Positions 9,364-18,266 are shown, counted from the first letter of the stretch. The stretch is DNA of 64,000 nt from Rhodobacterales bacterium (GCA_008107755.1 VIRH01000058.1:124001-188000); one strand, 5' to 3'. The notes: generated from the letters alone by a model not told the origin. A program made the numbers and translations.

Positions 9364-10470
9364 TTACTCGGCCGCCACCGAGGCTTGCTCAAGGGTCGGA
9401 TAGTCCGTGTAGCCCTTCGCACCGCCGCCATAGAGCGTATCCCGATCCAGTTCATTCAGCGCGGCGTTCTTTTTCAGGCGCGTGACCAGATCCGGATTGG
9501 CGATAAATGGACGGCCGAAGGCGACCAGATCCACGGCGCCGCTATCGACGGCTTCGATGGCGCTGTCGTGGTCGTAGCCGTTGTTGGCCATCCTTGCTCC
9601 GTTGAAGAGCGCATAGAGCACACCGAGATCACCGCCTTCCGGAATTTCGCGAGACCCGCCCGTCTGGCCCTCCACAAGATGCAGGTAAGCCAGATTGTAA
9701 GGGTTCAGAAGCCTGACGACCTGAGAGAACAGCTCCTGCGGATTGCTGTCGGAAATGTCGTTTGCGTTCGAGAAGGGACTGAGGCGGATGCCGACGTGAC
9801 CGCCGTCCCAGGCACCGACAACTGCATCCAGCACTTCCTTCAGGAAGCGCGTGCGGTTTTCGATCGACCCGCCATAGGCGTCGTCGCGCTTGTTGGAGCT
9901 GTCGCGCAGGAACTGATCAATCAGGTAGCCGTTGGCGGCGTGGATCTCGACACCGTCGAAGCCCGCCTTGCGCGCGTTCACAGTCGCCGTGCGGTAGTCC
10001 TCGATGATCCCCGGGATTTCCGAAGCATCAAGCGCACGCGGCTTCGGTGTGCCGACGAACTGCGTACCGTCGAAAGTCTTGGAGTCAGCTGCGATCGCTG
10101 AAGGAGCTACCGGATCAGCGCCGCCAGGCTGCAGAACGGGATGGGAGATGCGTCCGACGTGCCAGAGCTGAATAACGATCTTGCCGCCTTTCGCGTGAAC
10201 GGCATCGGTCACCTTTTTCCAGCCCTCGATCTGGTCATCGGAATAGATGCCCGGCGTCCAGGCATATCCCTTTCCTTGGGGCGAAATCTGCGAGGCTTCG
10301 GTAATGATCAGGCCTGCATCGGCGCGCTGTTCGTAATATTCGACGTTCAGATCACGCGGCGCATCGTTTTCCGGTTGAGCCCGGTTGCGTGTCAGCGGCG
10401 CCATGACGACACGGTTCTTCATTTCGATGGCCCCGGCGACGGCCGGAGAAAAGAGCTTTGCATCTGACAT
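9364..10470 (-). CDS. Old Yellow Enzyme family alkene reductase (NemA-like)
   Basis: 368 residues, normal for the family. It is an FMN-dependent, NAD(P)H-using TIM-barrel enzyme that reduces activated C=C bonds and often nitro compounds or N-ethylmaleimide. Diagnostic segments are NRVVMAPLTRNRA at the start, QLWHVGRISHP, the substrate-binding HAANGYLIDQFL stretch, and FGRPFIANPDL for FMN phosphate binding. It lies 115 bases downstream of a TetR regulator gene on the same strand, with a palindromic operator between them, so it is very likely induced by an electrophile through that repressor. The exact substrate cannot be told, so no gene symbol is assigned. Confidence 0.93.
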   Translation of the reverse strand: MSDAKLFSPAVAGAIEMKNRVVMAPLTRNRAQPENDAPRDLNVEYYEQRADAGLIITEASQISPQGKGYAWTPGIYSDDQIEGWKKVTDAVHAKGGKIVIQLWHVGRISHPVLQPGGADPVAPSAIAADSKTFDGTQFVGTPKPRALDASEIPGIIEDYRTATVNARKAGFDGVEIHAANGYLIDQFLRDSSNKRDDAYGGSIENRTRFLKEVLDAVVGAWDGGHVGIRLSPFSNANDISDSNPQELFSQVVRLLNPYNLAYLHLVEGQTGGSREIPEGGDLGVLYALFNGARMANNGYDHDSAIEAVDSGAVDLVAFGRPFIANPDLVTRLKKNAALNELDRDTLYGGGAKGYTDYPTLEQASVAAE

Positions 10471-10510
10471 GGGGATCTATCCTTCCGATTCTTCTTCTTT
10501 GGTCTGCTCT

Positions 10511-10532
10511 TTATGGACTGAACAGTCCATAA
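10511..10532. promoter_or_regulatory. Palindromic operator upstream of the Old Yellow Enzyme gene
   Basis: A perfect 22-bp inverted repeat: TTATGGACTG, AA, CAGTCCATAA. It is 40 bases upstream of the oxidoreductase start and matches two weaker copies upstream of the TetR gene. It is the likely binding site of the TetR-family protein encoded at 10586-11206. Confidence 0.8.
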
Positions 10533-10585
10533 TTGGATATGCTTGTGATCCGAGTGGACGGATCGCACGGAGAAAACGTCGGTCG

Positions 10586-11206
10586 CTATTCAGGAAGCAC
10601 GAAGCGAGCCTGCTCCAGTGTTCTGCGGATCGTCTCGGGCGAGACGCCGCTCTTGCGCAATGTCAGGGTGCCGATCGCAAGGGAGGTGTAGGCACGTGCC
10701 CTGTCCCTGACGCTCTCGGGATCCGCCGGATCGATCGCCCTGGCAAAAATGTCTTCGATGCAGTCCAGATGATGCCGCCCCATCTCGGCGACTTTCTCGT
10801 CGTGCGGAGCGAGTTCCGTTATGCAGTTGATCAGGAGGCAACCTTTCGGACTGCCACCGGGATCGGACAGGGCCATCATCATCGCTTCAAGCGCGCCCTC
10901 GCCTGCCTGTTCGGCAACTTCCCTGAGGCCACGCAGCCCGTTTTTCGAATAGTACTGAAGGGCTCTGCGGAAGAGAGCCTGCTTGCTCTCGAAGGTGGCG
11001 TAAAAACTGGATCGGCTCAGCCCCATCGCCTGGGTGAGATCATAGACCGAGGTCGCCTCGAAGCCGTTTTTCCAGAAGACATTCATCGCGGCGGCAAGCG
11101 CCTCCGATTCATCAAAACAGCGTGGACGCCCTGGTCCGATGGCCTTGCTGTTCGATGTTGATATCGGGGTCGCTGTCTCGCTCATGGGAGTCGATATGGA
11201 ATGCAC
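10586..11206 (-). CDS. TetR/AcrR family repressor of the adjacent reductase
   Basis: 206 residues from GTG 11206; an in-frame ATG at 11185 is an alternative and neither has a strong ribosome site. The N-terminal helix-turn-helix (DESEALAAAMNVFWKNGFEATSVYDLTQAMG...SSFYATFESKQALF) is typical of TetR repressors, and the C-terminal half is a ligand-binding helical bundle with Cys in GCLLINC. It precedes the Old Yellow Enzyme gene on the same strand. Operator-like sequences with the half-site GTCCA sit in front of both genes, implying autoregulation. An electrophile-responsive cysteine switch, as in NemR, is possible but unproven. Confidence 0.9.
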   Translation of the reverse strand: MHSISTPMSETATPISTSNSKAIGPGRPRCFDESEALAAAMNVFWKNGFEATSVYDLTQAMGLSRSSFYATFESKQALFRRALQYYSKNGLRGLREVAEQAGEGALEAMMMALSDPGGSPKGCLLINCITELAPHDEKVAEMGRHHLDCIEDIFARAIDPADPESVRDRARAYTSLAIGTLTLRKSGVSPETIRRTLEQARFVLPE

Positions 11207-11215
11207 GGTCCAGTT
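11194..11215. promoter_or_regulatory. Operator-like site overlapping the TetR gene start
   Basis: Aligned with the 22-bp operator at 10511, the left half ATATGGAATG matches 8 of 10 and the right half CGGTCCAGTT 6 of 10. It covers the GTG start codon at 11204-11206. Confidence 0.45.
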
Positions 11216-11236
11216 TACAAGTGCTTTCCAGATAAA

Positions 11237-11258
11237 ATTCGAACCGTACGGTCCATAA
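11237..11258. promoter_or_regulatory. Operator-like site upstream of the TetR gene
   Basis: The right half CGGTCCATAA matches 9 of 10 bases of the perfect site at 10523-10532; the left half matches 5 of 10. It lies about 30 bases upstream of the TetR start and suits autoregulation. Confidence 0.5.
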
Positions 11259-11311
11259 TTATTTTTCGAGCCAGAGGACCTCGAGCAACCACAAGCGCTA
11301 CAGCCCCCAAC

Positions 11312-12517
11312 CTACATCCGGCATGACCCGGCGTAGGAATCGCCAAGATCGTCAAAGACCCTTGCCACCGCTTCCATTTCGTAGAGACGGCTGGTCCGAC
11401 GGACCGCTTCGGTCAGGAAGAAATCCTGGATGGGAAACTGGTTGGTATTGAACCTGAAATCGCCCCGCACGCTTTCGAACGGCGCCGCCTGAAGCGCATT
11501 GGCGAGAACGTTCGCGTCCTTGATGCCGCCGGTGAATTCGATGGCAAAATGGATCAGCTTGCCGGCATCGAACCCTTCCGCGGCATAGACGGAGGGTGCG
11601 TATCCGTATTTGCGGCTGAACTCCCTGACGAACCGCTTGTTGGTCGGGTTGTCGAGATTGGGAGCCCAGTGAGAGGCAGAGAAAAGCCCTTCGGCCTGCT
11701 CCTTGGTGTACGGCAGGCTGACCGCATTGATGGTGTTGGTCGACAGGAGCGGGACGATGCCCTTCAGTCCTGAGTCGTTAAACTGCCTCACGAGTTCGAC
11801 CCCCATGCCCGCCGGCATGTAGACGAACACCGCATCCGGTTCGATTTCCGCGATCTGGGCGATCTCTTCAGAGAAATCGACCTGGCCCAGCTTTGGGTAG
11901 AGTTCGCGGGAAATCTGCCCTCGATAATGCTGACGGAACGCCTCGACAGCGGCCCGAGACGCGTCGAAATCCGGCGCGAGAGTAACGATGTTGTCGTAGT
12001 TCTTGAGGCTGGCGTATCGCCCCATCGTCTCGTTCGCCTGATCGTCCTGGGCGCCGACGGAAAAGAAATAGCGGCTGCATCCTCTGCCCGCGATTGCGCC
12101 GGGACCGGAATGTGTTCCGATGAAAAGCGTATTGGTGCGCACGACAGGATCGTGCACGGCATTCATGACCTTCGAGAAATTCACGCCGACAAGGATGTCG
12201 ATACCGTTTTCCTCGATGAGTTTGGTCACCTGTTCCAGCGCGTAGTCCGGATCAAGCTTGTCGTCGACGACAATGACCCTTGTCTCCAGACCGCCAAGCG
12301 CTCCGTTGGACTGATCGACCGCGAGCATGAAGCCGTCACGCAGGTGCTCGCCATAGACGGCTGCCGGGCCGGAAAGGGTCGCCATCAGCCCGATCCGCAG
12401 CACGGGCGGCTCCTGCGCTGCCGCACCGCCTGCGCCGATGGCGAGGCCAACGCCGATGGCTGTGCCGAGACAGATGCATTCACCAAGGCGCTTGAAAAAA
12501 GACAGCACCGGTTTCAT
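11312..12517 (-). CDS. Periplasmic Leu/Ile/Val-type binding protein (orphan)
   Basis: 401 residues from ATG 12517, chosen because it is followed by a signal peptide (KRLGECICLGTAIGVGLAIGAGGAAAQ). The frame stays open upstream to 12703, but that extension is not signal-like. The mature part is a type I periplasmic binding protein: LRIGLMATLSGPAAVYGEHLRDGF, VIVVDDKLDPDYALEQVTKLIEENGIDILVGVNFS and SVYAAEGFDAGKLI are classic for HAAT-family receptors of branched-chain amino acids, amides or aromatic acids. No livH/M/G/F permease or ATPase genes are adjacent, so it either works with a transporter elsewhere or is a receptor for a signalling protein. The ligand is unknown. Confidence 0.9.
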   Translation of the reverse strand: MKPVLSFFKRLGECICLGTAIGVGLAIGAGGAAAQEPPVLRIGLMATLSGPAAVYGEHLRDGFMLAVDQSNGALGGLETRVIVVDDKLDPDYALEQVTKLIEENGIDILVGVNFSKVMNAVHDPVVRTNTLFIGTHSGPGAIAGRGCSRYFFSVGAQDDQANETMGRYASLKNYDNIVTLAPDFDASRAAVEAFRQHYRGQISRELYPKLGQVDFSEEIAQIAEIEPDAVFVYMPAGMGVELVRQFNDSGLKGIVPLLSTNTINAVSLPYTKEQAEGLFSASHWAPNLDNPTNKRFVREFSRKYGYAPSVYAAEGFDAGKLIHFAIEFTGGIKDANVLANALQAAPFESVRGDFRFNTNQFPIQDFFLTEAVRRTSRLYEMEAVARVFDDLGDSYAGSCRM

Positions 12518-12967
12518 GGACGGAAGCCGGAGCGCGTCAGAAGGAGCGCACCCAGAGCCACGCGGGTCCTTCGGACCGTCCTGGAGCGCCAAAGGCGCAC
12601 GCAAACCCGCTCTCCTGGTGATGTGTTGCCACGTCCGAACCCACGTCGTCATCATTTCCGAAACCACATCCCGGTATTCAACTTCAGGGCAACACGGCTG
12701 CACTCAGCCCTTGCGCACTGAAACTTCCCTCAATTGAATCAATCATCGCAAAGACTGGTTAGGCATTTGCAAACAGAAGGCCTTTTCTACACTGCACCGC
12801 CATAATTAACCCAAAATTCCTCAGTACCGCCGCAATCCGGCCTGTCTCCCGTCGCAATGGCCGAGACTAATAGACATGCTTGAGGGTCGATGCGACTTGC
12901 ATCCCGACACGGCCCTTTCAGACCACAGCACCGTGCGTGCCGGATCCCGCAAAATCAGGAGGGCCAA
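12518..12967. other. Non-coding interval, divergent promoters
   Basis: 450 bases between the leftward binding-protein gene and the rightward SH3-protein gene. The first 186 bases are an in-frame open extension of the binding-protein gene and could be coding if a far upstream start is used. I see no repeat or RNA element in the rest. Confidence 0.5.
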
Positions 12968-14179
12968 ATGTATTCAAGTTCAGCGCCAGCCACAGCTTGC
13001 GACAACGACGCAGACCTAAGCACGGACAATGCACATCCTTCCAGAGCCAGAAACGACCTGAAGATCGTCGGCCTCGAGAGCAACTCCGCGACGCCGCCCA
13101 CGAACCAGGATGCTGCTGAAGCTGAAAAATCCGAGCCGGAAACAAACCTCATTGCGGCAAAGATCCTGAAAATGCATGCTTCGGCCGAAGACAACGCCCA
13201 TGACGACGCGCGCCCGTCCGGCGCCGATCATGGCGGCGTGCAGGAGGGCCCCGACATCCGCCCGTTTTCCGAAATGCCGAGCCTCCTGCGCCGAGAAATG
13301 GATGGCGCGGATGAGCTGGACCAAATCGAAACCGATGCCTCCGACTGGACGCCCGAAAGGCGCTCGGCAAAACGAAGTTCCAGACCGGCAGGCAACGGAC
13401 CGAGCTTTCGTACGCTCGTCGTCAGCACCATCGTCGTCGTTGTTGCTGGCGGCGCGGCCATGGCTTTGGGCCTCCGAGACTTCGTGCGCCGGGACGACAC
13501 ATCGTCCATTTCAGCGCAGACCCAGACCCCTGCCGCAGAGCCGACGATCGAAAGCCTGATCGCGGATGGCTCCGAGGCTGGCGCCCTGGAGATACCGACC
13601 AATTCGGACGGGTCGCCGACGGCCAATCAGATTGCAAGCGCCAAGGAACAGATCCGCCGCGCGCTAAATGATGGACTGGCCGGAAAACCGGTCGCCGTGA
13701 CGGGAAGTCCGGACCTGCAGAACGGAACCACCGAGACCTCGGACGGCAAGATCCAGGCACGCCTTGTTCCCGCACCTGCTCCGGCAGCGTCGGCCACCGG
13801 CGAACCGAGGCAGATCCGTCAGGGCACCATTCGGGTCTCCAATCGTGCGGCAGCCGCAGACGCCACCGGCGATGCTGCTCTGATGGAGGAAGGGGATCCC
13901 ATCCTGCCGGGGTCTGACGATGCTCTGGCCGACGAGAGCGGCTCCACGCAGGCGACGGAAACGGCCGCGCTGAACGGCTCCTTCCCCCACACAGGCAAGA
14001 CTGTCAGCGCGGTCAACATGCGCCAGTCCGCCGAATCCGGAGCTGAGGTGATTGCGGTCGTCCCCGGTAGTGCCGAAGTGCGCTACAGCCAGTGCGGCGA
14101 ATGGTGGTGCAACATCAGCTACGATGGAAAGTCAGGCTATATCAGCGCCCGGTTCCTGGACCAAACGGCTCAAAACTGA
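12968..14179 (+). CDS. Single-pass membrane protein with C-terminal bacterial SH3 domain
   Basis: 403 residues from ATG 12968, with a strong AGGAGGG 4-5 bases upstream. Residues 1-149 are polar, acidic and low-complexity (likely cytoplasmic and disordered). Residues 150-168 are one transmembrane helix. Residues 170-345 are a Pro/Ala/Thr-rich spacer. Residues 346-399 form an SH3-like domain (AVNMRQSAESGAEVI, then a C-x4-C pair, then GYISARFL). Such SH3 domains usually bind cell-wall peptides in the periplasm. The long cytoplasmic tail is unusual and has no recognised domain. The gene upstream is divergent and the next gene also encodes an exported protein. Confidence 0.85.
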   Translation: MYSSSAPATACDNDADLSTDNAHPSRARNDLKIVGLESNSATPPTNQDAAEAEKSEPETNLIAAKILKMHASAEDNAHDDARPSGADHGGVQEGPDIRPFSEMPSLLRREMDGADELDQIETDASDWTPERRSAKRSSRPAGNGPSFRTLVVSTIVVVVAGGAAMALGLRDFVRRDDTSSISAQTQTPAAEPTIESLIADGSEAGALEIPTNSDGSPTANQIASAKEQIRRALNDGLAGKPVAVTGSPDLQNGTTETSDGKIQARLVPAPAPAASATGEPRQIRQGTIRVSNRAAAADATGDAALMEEGDPILPGSDDALADESGSTQATETAALNGSFPHTGKTVSAVNMRQSAESGAEVIAVVPGSAEVRYSQCGEWWCNISYDGKSGYISARFLDQTAQN

Positions 14180-14330
14180 AAAGGCCGAATCCCGCCAAAA
14201 TTGGTAGCGGCTTATTAAGCGCAAGCGCCTATCCTACCCCGTGAAAGTGTCGACCTGGAAGGCCGACACGAATTCAGCACCGCGTGCCGCAACCGGCTAT
14301 CGGACTGTTCAGCATTTACGGGAGATGTCC

Positions 14331-14822
14331 ATGAAGGCCCGCCCATTCCTGACCGTTTCAGCGCTCGCAGCGCTCTTCGGCGCTGCCCTGCCCGCCCATG
14401 CCGACGGCACAGACTGCGTCGTCTACGCAACAGATTATGCCAATGCACATTCCGGGAACGGTGATCCCGTCGGGGATATGGTCTCAAATGGAATGACGGG
14501 GGCTGTGGCCGGAGGGGCCTGGGCTGGCCACGGCGGTGCGGTAAGAGGCGCGCGCGCCGGTGCAGCACTCGGCGCCCTGAACAATATGGGAGCCTACCCG
14601 GGCGGATGGCAGGCGCTCTATGACATGGCCTATCAGATGTGCCAGCAGCAACAGCAAAACGCAGCCGTCGCCGCACCGGCCTACGGATCCCCCTACTATC
14701 CCGGCGCCAACCTCGGCGCGCCCCAGCCGGACTGCAGATCGACCGCAACCGTGAACGCGCCCTTGAAACGCGCACCGGACGGAACGATCATGGCCGGATC
14801 CGGCTTTGGCAGCTGCCGGTAG
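14331..14822 (+). CDS. Secreted cysteine-containing protein with Gly-rich segment
   Basis: 163 residues from ATG 14331 (GGGAG 6 bases upstream; an ATG at 14325 is also in frame). Residues 1-24 are a signal peptide ending PAHA. The mature protein has four Cys (29, 104, 135, 162), enough for two disulfides, and a Gly/Ala-rich stretch at 53-90 (NGMTGAVAGGAWAGHGG..., ARAGAALGAL) resembling a glycine zipper that can insert in or line membranes. Then comes a Gln run (105-109). I do not recognise a named family. It lies between two genes for envelope proteins. Confidence 0.75.
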   Translation: MKARPFLTVSALAALFGAALPAHADGTDCVVYATDYANAHSGNGDPVGDMVSNGMTGAVAGGAWAGHGGAVRGARAGAALGALNNMGAYPGGWQALYDMAYQMCQQQQQNAAVAAPAYGSPYYPGANLGAPQPDCRSTATVNAPLKRAPDGTIMAGSGFGSCR

Positions 14823-14993
14823 CAGCTATCGTCCACAATCACGGACAGGGGCACAACGGCGCCCTTCGCGGAGCGCGATCGCGCGCCGGACGGTTGACGG
14901 CATCACTCAACCATTGTCATTGATTGTGATTAATCGCACGGCCTGCGGAAACTGATTCCGCATCGGCAACCATTCAAGACGACAGGACACTTC

Positions 14994-16187
14994 ATGACCC
15001 GCCGGTCTCTCTCCGTTTCCACATTTGCTCTCGCCCTCACCGGCCTGACTCTTTGCACCACTCCAGTGCTTGCCCAGCAGTGCGGCGGCGATTTCCGCCA
15101 GTTCCTGGCCGGTGTGAAGCAGGAAGCGGTCTCGAAAGGCCTTTCCGAACGGGCAGCCGACCAGACCCTTGCCGGCGCTCAGTTGGACCGGAAAGTCCTG
15201 GCCCGGGACCGGGCACAGGGCGTCTTCAAGATGACGTTCCTGGAATTCTCGAAACGCGTCATCTCCAACTACCGGATGAAGAATGGCGCTGCGAACATGC
15301 AGAAATACGCGGCGATTTTCGATCGGACCGAACGGGAATACGGCGTCCCGGCCCCGGTGATCACCGCCTTCTGGGCCCTGGAAACGGACTTTGGTGCGGT
15401 TCAGGGTGACTTCAACACCGTCAATGCCCTGGCAACGCTTGCCCATGACTGCCGCCGCCCCGAATTGTTTCGCCCGCAGCTGATTGCCGCCATCGAGATG
15501 GTGCAGCACGGTGACCTGGACCCCAGAAACACCACGGGTGCCTGGGCCGGTGAAATCGGCATGGTCCAGATGCTGCCGGAGGACATCATCAAGTTCGGCC
15601 GTGACGGAGATGGCGACGGGCATGTGCGCCTCAAGCAAAGCGCACCCGATGCGATCCTGACCGCCGGCGCCTTCATTCAGCATCTAGGCTGGCGGAAGGG
15701 TGAACCATGGCTTCAGGAAGTCACGGTGCCGCAGAACCTCGACTGGGGCGAAACAGGCCTCGACACGACCAAGACCGGCTCGCAATGGGCCTCTCTCGGG
15801 GTGAAATCGCGTTGGGGTGAGATTTCGCCGAACCTTCCAGCCTCGCTGTTGCTGCCGCAGGGTCGCAAGGGGCCGGCATTCCTGGCCTATCCGAACTATT
15901 CCATCTATCTGGAATGGAACCAGTCATTCATCTACACAACGTCTGCCGCCTATTTCGCGACCCGTCTGGCCGGCGCACCGCGTTACAACGAGGGCAATCC
16001 CGATCCCGGATTGAACGATGCGCAGATGAAGCAGCTCCAGTCGAAGCTGGCCGGGATGGGATATGATGTCGGAAAGATTGACGGAATCCTCGGCTCCGGG
16101 ACCCGCGGCGCGGTTCAGGACGTGCAGCGCAAGATGGGATTGCCCGCAGATGCCTGGCCGACTCCCGATCTTTTGAACCGGCTCTGA
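14994..16187 (+). CDS. Lytic murein transglycosylase, MltB type, with peptidoglycan-binding domain
   Basis: 397 residues. A signal peptide ends at AQQC (residues 1-27), with the Cys at 30. Residues ~30-325 are an SLT_2/MltB-family catalytic domain: catalytic Glu130 in FWALETDFG, the VNALATLAHD segment, and AGEIGMVQMLPEDIIKFGRDGDGDG. Residues ~335-397 form a peptidoglycan-binding domain 1 (QLQSKLAGMGYDVGKIDGILGSGT). It cleaves the glycan strand between MurNAc and GlcNAc, leaving 1,6-anhydroMurNAc, in cell-wall turnover. It is followed by a strong hairpin and is probably monocistronic. Confidence 0.93.
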   Translation: MTRRSLSVSTFALALTGLTLCTTPVLAQQCGGDFRQFLAGVKQEAVSKGLSERAADQTLAGAQLDRKVLARDRAQGVFKMTFLEFSKRVISNYRMKNGAANMQKYAAIFDRTEREYGVPAPVITAFWALETDFGAVQGDFNTVNALATLAHDCRRPELFRPQLIAAIEMVQHGDLDPRNTTGAWAGEIGMVQMLPEDIIKFGRDGDGDGHVRLKQSAPDAILTAGAFIQHLGWRKGEPWLQEVTVPQNLDWGETGLDTTKTGSQWASLGVKSRWGEISPNLPASLLLPQGRKGPAFLAYPNYSIYLEWNQSFIYTTSAAYFATRLAGAPRYNEGNPDPGLNDAQMKQLQSKLAGMGYDVGKIDGILGSGTRGAVQDVQRKMGLPADAWPTPDLLNRL

Positions 16188-16208
16188 AAACTCTTTACGG
16201 CATTGCAC

Positions 16209-16247
16209 GCGCCGGTTCGGCCTGAAGAAGGCCCGAACCGGCGCTTA
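16209..16247. terminator. Hairpin between convergent transglycosylase and cupin genes
   Basis: A 12-bp stem GCGCCGGTTCGG/CCGAACCGGCGC with an internal AAG-rich loop is followed by a short T-poor tail (TTATT). It sits 22 bases after the transglycosylase stop. Confidence 0.6.
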
Positions 16248-16282
16248 TTGCATGCCATGCCTTGGCACGGCGGAATGGACGG

Positions 16283-16831
16283 TTACTCGACCCTGTCCTT
16301 GTTCGCCCCTGGCGCGTCTTCCAGAACAGTCGGCTTGTTGTCATCGCCGAGCATGAAGACGGAGAGAATCCTTGCCGGGCCTTCGCCGGTATTTTCACCG
16401 CGATGGGTCACCCGCATGGCCTCCAGAAACGCGTCCCCCTCGCGATAGACCTTCTTGCCGACTTCCTCGTAGATCACCGTGACTTCACCCTCCAGAACAT
16501 AGGCGAATATCGGCGTGTGGTGCTGATGCCAAGCCGTCTTTTCGCCCGGCTCAAGCAGAACGACCTCGGCCTTTACCGACGGGTTTTCCCGCGGAAACGC
16601 GATTTTCTCGCCGGCGACCGTTTCGGACGAAGACAGGATGTCCTTCGCATTGGCATAGGGCGTCTTTGCCGCTTCTTCGGCTTCCTGCGCGGCCTTTGAA
16701 CCCGGCTTGGCGTGGGGTTGGGACGGCGCCGGTTTCCCTTCCGGCGTGATCGATTTGTCCGCCGCCAGAACAGGCGAACCGGCGAAAAGAAGGGCCAGGA
16801 ATAATGTGGCAGTCAGTCTGACTGAAGGCAT
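16283..16831 (-). CDS. Secreted cupin-domain protein
   Basis: 182 residues from ATG 16831, selected because it begins a signal peptide (RLTATLFLALLFAGSPVLA); the upstream open frame to 16927 is not signal-like. After a Lys/Pro/Ala-rich spacer, residues ~80-165 form a single cupin barrel: WHQHHTPIFAYVLEGEVTV carries the metal-binding H-x-H pattern of motif 1, and THRGENTGEGPARIL corresponds to motif 2. Periplasmic one-domain cupins are common in proteobacteria and the substrate is unknown. It is convergent with the transglycosylase gene. Confidence 0.85.
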   Translation of the reverse strand: MPSVRLTATLFLALLFAGSPVLAADKSITPEGKPAPSQPHAKPGSKAAQEAEEAAKTPYANAKDILSSSETVAGEKIAFPRENPSVKAEVVLLEPGEKTAWHQHHTPIFAYVLEGEVTVIYEEVGKKVYREGDAFLEAMRVTHRGENTGEGPARILSVFMLGDDNKPTVLEDAPGANKDRVE

Positions 16832-16898
16832 GATGGGATCTTTCGGGCTTGGTCCTGTTTTCGGCGAACGGCCGGGAGGCCGCCCGCCTTGGCTGCGA

Positions 16899-17603
16899 TT
16901 ATAGGTCGACGCTCTCGCCGTGCGCAATCTGGCTTACCTTGGAGGAACTCGATCCGAGTGCCGCCACGAATTTGTCGGATGTGGCATCGACGAGCGGGAA
17001 CGTCGCGAAATGGCAGGGAACGATCGCATCGAAATCGAAAAACCGATTGCAGGCCATGGCCGCAACCTCGCCTCCCATGGTGAAGCGGTCACCGATCGGG
17101 ACGATGCCGATCTTCGGTTTGTAGATTTCGTTGATCAATCCCATGTCCGAGAAGATGTCCGTGTCACCCATGTGATAGAGCACCTTCTCTCCCGGCGCCT
17201 CGATCACGATGCCATGGGGATTGCCAAGGTAGATTGCCTCTCCATCGGTCTGCTTCGACGATGAATGGTCGGCCCGCGTCATCGCCACCTTGAAGGGCCC
17301 GACATCGATCTTGCCGCCCGAATTCATCGGGTTGATGTTGTCGAAACCCTGGCGGTTGGCCCACATGCAGATCTCGAAGTTGGCCGTGAGCTGCGCACCC
17401 GTCTTCTTCAGTATGTCGATCGAATCGCCGATGTGGTCGTCATGGCCGTGCGTCAGCACAACATGGGTCACGCCTTCAGCAACCTGATCCACGCTGAGGT
17501 TTTCGGGAAAGGTCGGATTTTCGCTGAGAAACGGATCGATCAGGATGGATGCATCCTTGATCTCGATCTTGAAGGCCGAATGTCCATACCATGTGATTTT
17601 CAT
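16899..17603 (-). CDS. UPF0173 metal-dependent hydrolase (metallo-beta-lactamase fold)
   Basis: 234 residues from ATG 17603 with GGGAG 6 bases upstream; the longer frame to 18248 runs antisense through ruvX and is not coding. The start MKITWYGHSAFKIE and the metal motif LTHGHDDHIGD (H-x-H-x-D-H) identify the UPF0173/YtkL-like branch of the metallo-beta-lactamase superfamily. Further ligands are in TRADHSS and near HMGDTD. Enzymatic substrates of this family are not firmly known. It is divergent from ruvX with 177 bases between the starts. Confidence 0.93.
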   Translation of the reverse strand: MKITWYGHSAFKIEIKDASILIDPFLSENPTFPENLSVDQVAEGVTHVVLTHGHDDHIGDSIDILKKTGAQLTANFEICMWANRQGFDNINPMNSGGKIDVGPFKVAMTRADHSSSKQTDGEAIYLGNPHGIVIEAPGEKVLYHMGDTDIFSDMGLINEIYKPKIGIVPIGDRFTMGGEVAAMACNRFFDFDAIVPCHFATFPLVDATSDKFVAALGSSSSKVSQIAHGESVDL

Positions 17604-17780
17604 GAGTAGCTCCCGATTATCTTGTCGCCCTGCAGCCGGAAAGCAGTGATGCATTTGCGCGGGCAGGATGGTGCCGCAAACCTTTACAGCCAATGAGACG
17701 ATATCGTGACACTTTTCAATATCACGCCCGTTTTCAAACAACATCTGGCCAATTCCGGGTTTCGCTGATAAAGGCGCCTG

Positions 17781-18266
17781 ATGGCAAACGACTCCGCTCT
17801 CACGCTTGAAGATTTCGTCGCTGCGATCCCGGCAAAACGCCGGTTGATCGGGCTTGACCTCGGCACCAAGACCATCGGTCTCGCCCTCTCCGATCTCGGC
17901 CGCAGCATTGCAACGCCGATGGAGACGATCAAGCGCAAGAAATTCACCCTGGACGCGGAAAAGCTGCTGGAGATCTGCGCCCGGCAGGAAGTGTGCGGCA
18001 TCGTGCTCGGCCTGCCCTTGAACATGGACGGCACCGAGGGCCCGCGCTGCCAGGCAACCCGTGCCTTTTCCCGCAACCTTGCGCAGAAGACAGACCTTCC
18101 CATCACCTATTGGGACGAACGCCTCTCCACGGCCGCGGTGACCCGCACGCTTCTGGAAGCCGATTCCAGCCGCGCCAAGCGGGCGGAAGCCGTCGACAAG
18201 ATGGCGGCAGCCTACATCCTCCAGGGCTTTCTGGACCGTTTGAGCCACATGGGGTTAGATACCTGA
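17781..18266 (+). CDS. ruvX: RuvX/YqgF Holliday junction resolvase-like nuclease
   Basis: 161 residues, normal length. The RNase H-like fold opens with [18 protein letters not shown], contains [18 protein letters not shown] and [11 protein letters not shown], and has a C-terminal [11 protein letters not shown] motif, together supplying the catalytic acidic residues. YqgF/RuvX proteins act in pre-16S rRNA 5' end processing and have been linked to Holliday-junction resolution. The ATG has AAAGG about 7 bases upstream. The AEC carrier gene follows after 131 bases. Confidence 0.95.
   Translation: MANDSALTLEDFVAAIPAKRRLIGLDLGTKTIGLALSDLGRSIATPMETIKRKKFTLDAEKLLEICARQEVCGIVLGLPLNMDGTEGPRCQATRAFSRNLAQKTDLPITYWDERLSTAAVTRTLLEADSSRAKRAEAVDKMAAAYILQGFLDRLSHMGLDT

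Noticed and set aside
16899-18248. 449-codon frame for the UPF0173 gene
   Set aside because: The first 215 codons run antisense through ruvX; the family start MKITWYGHSAF with a ribosome site is at 17603.
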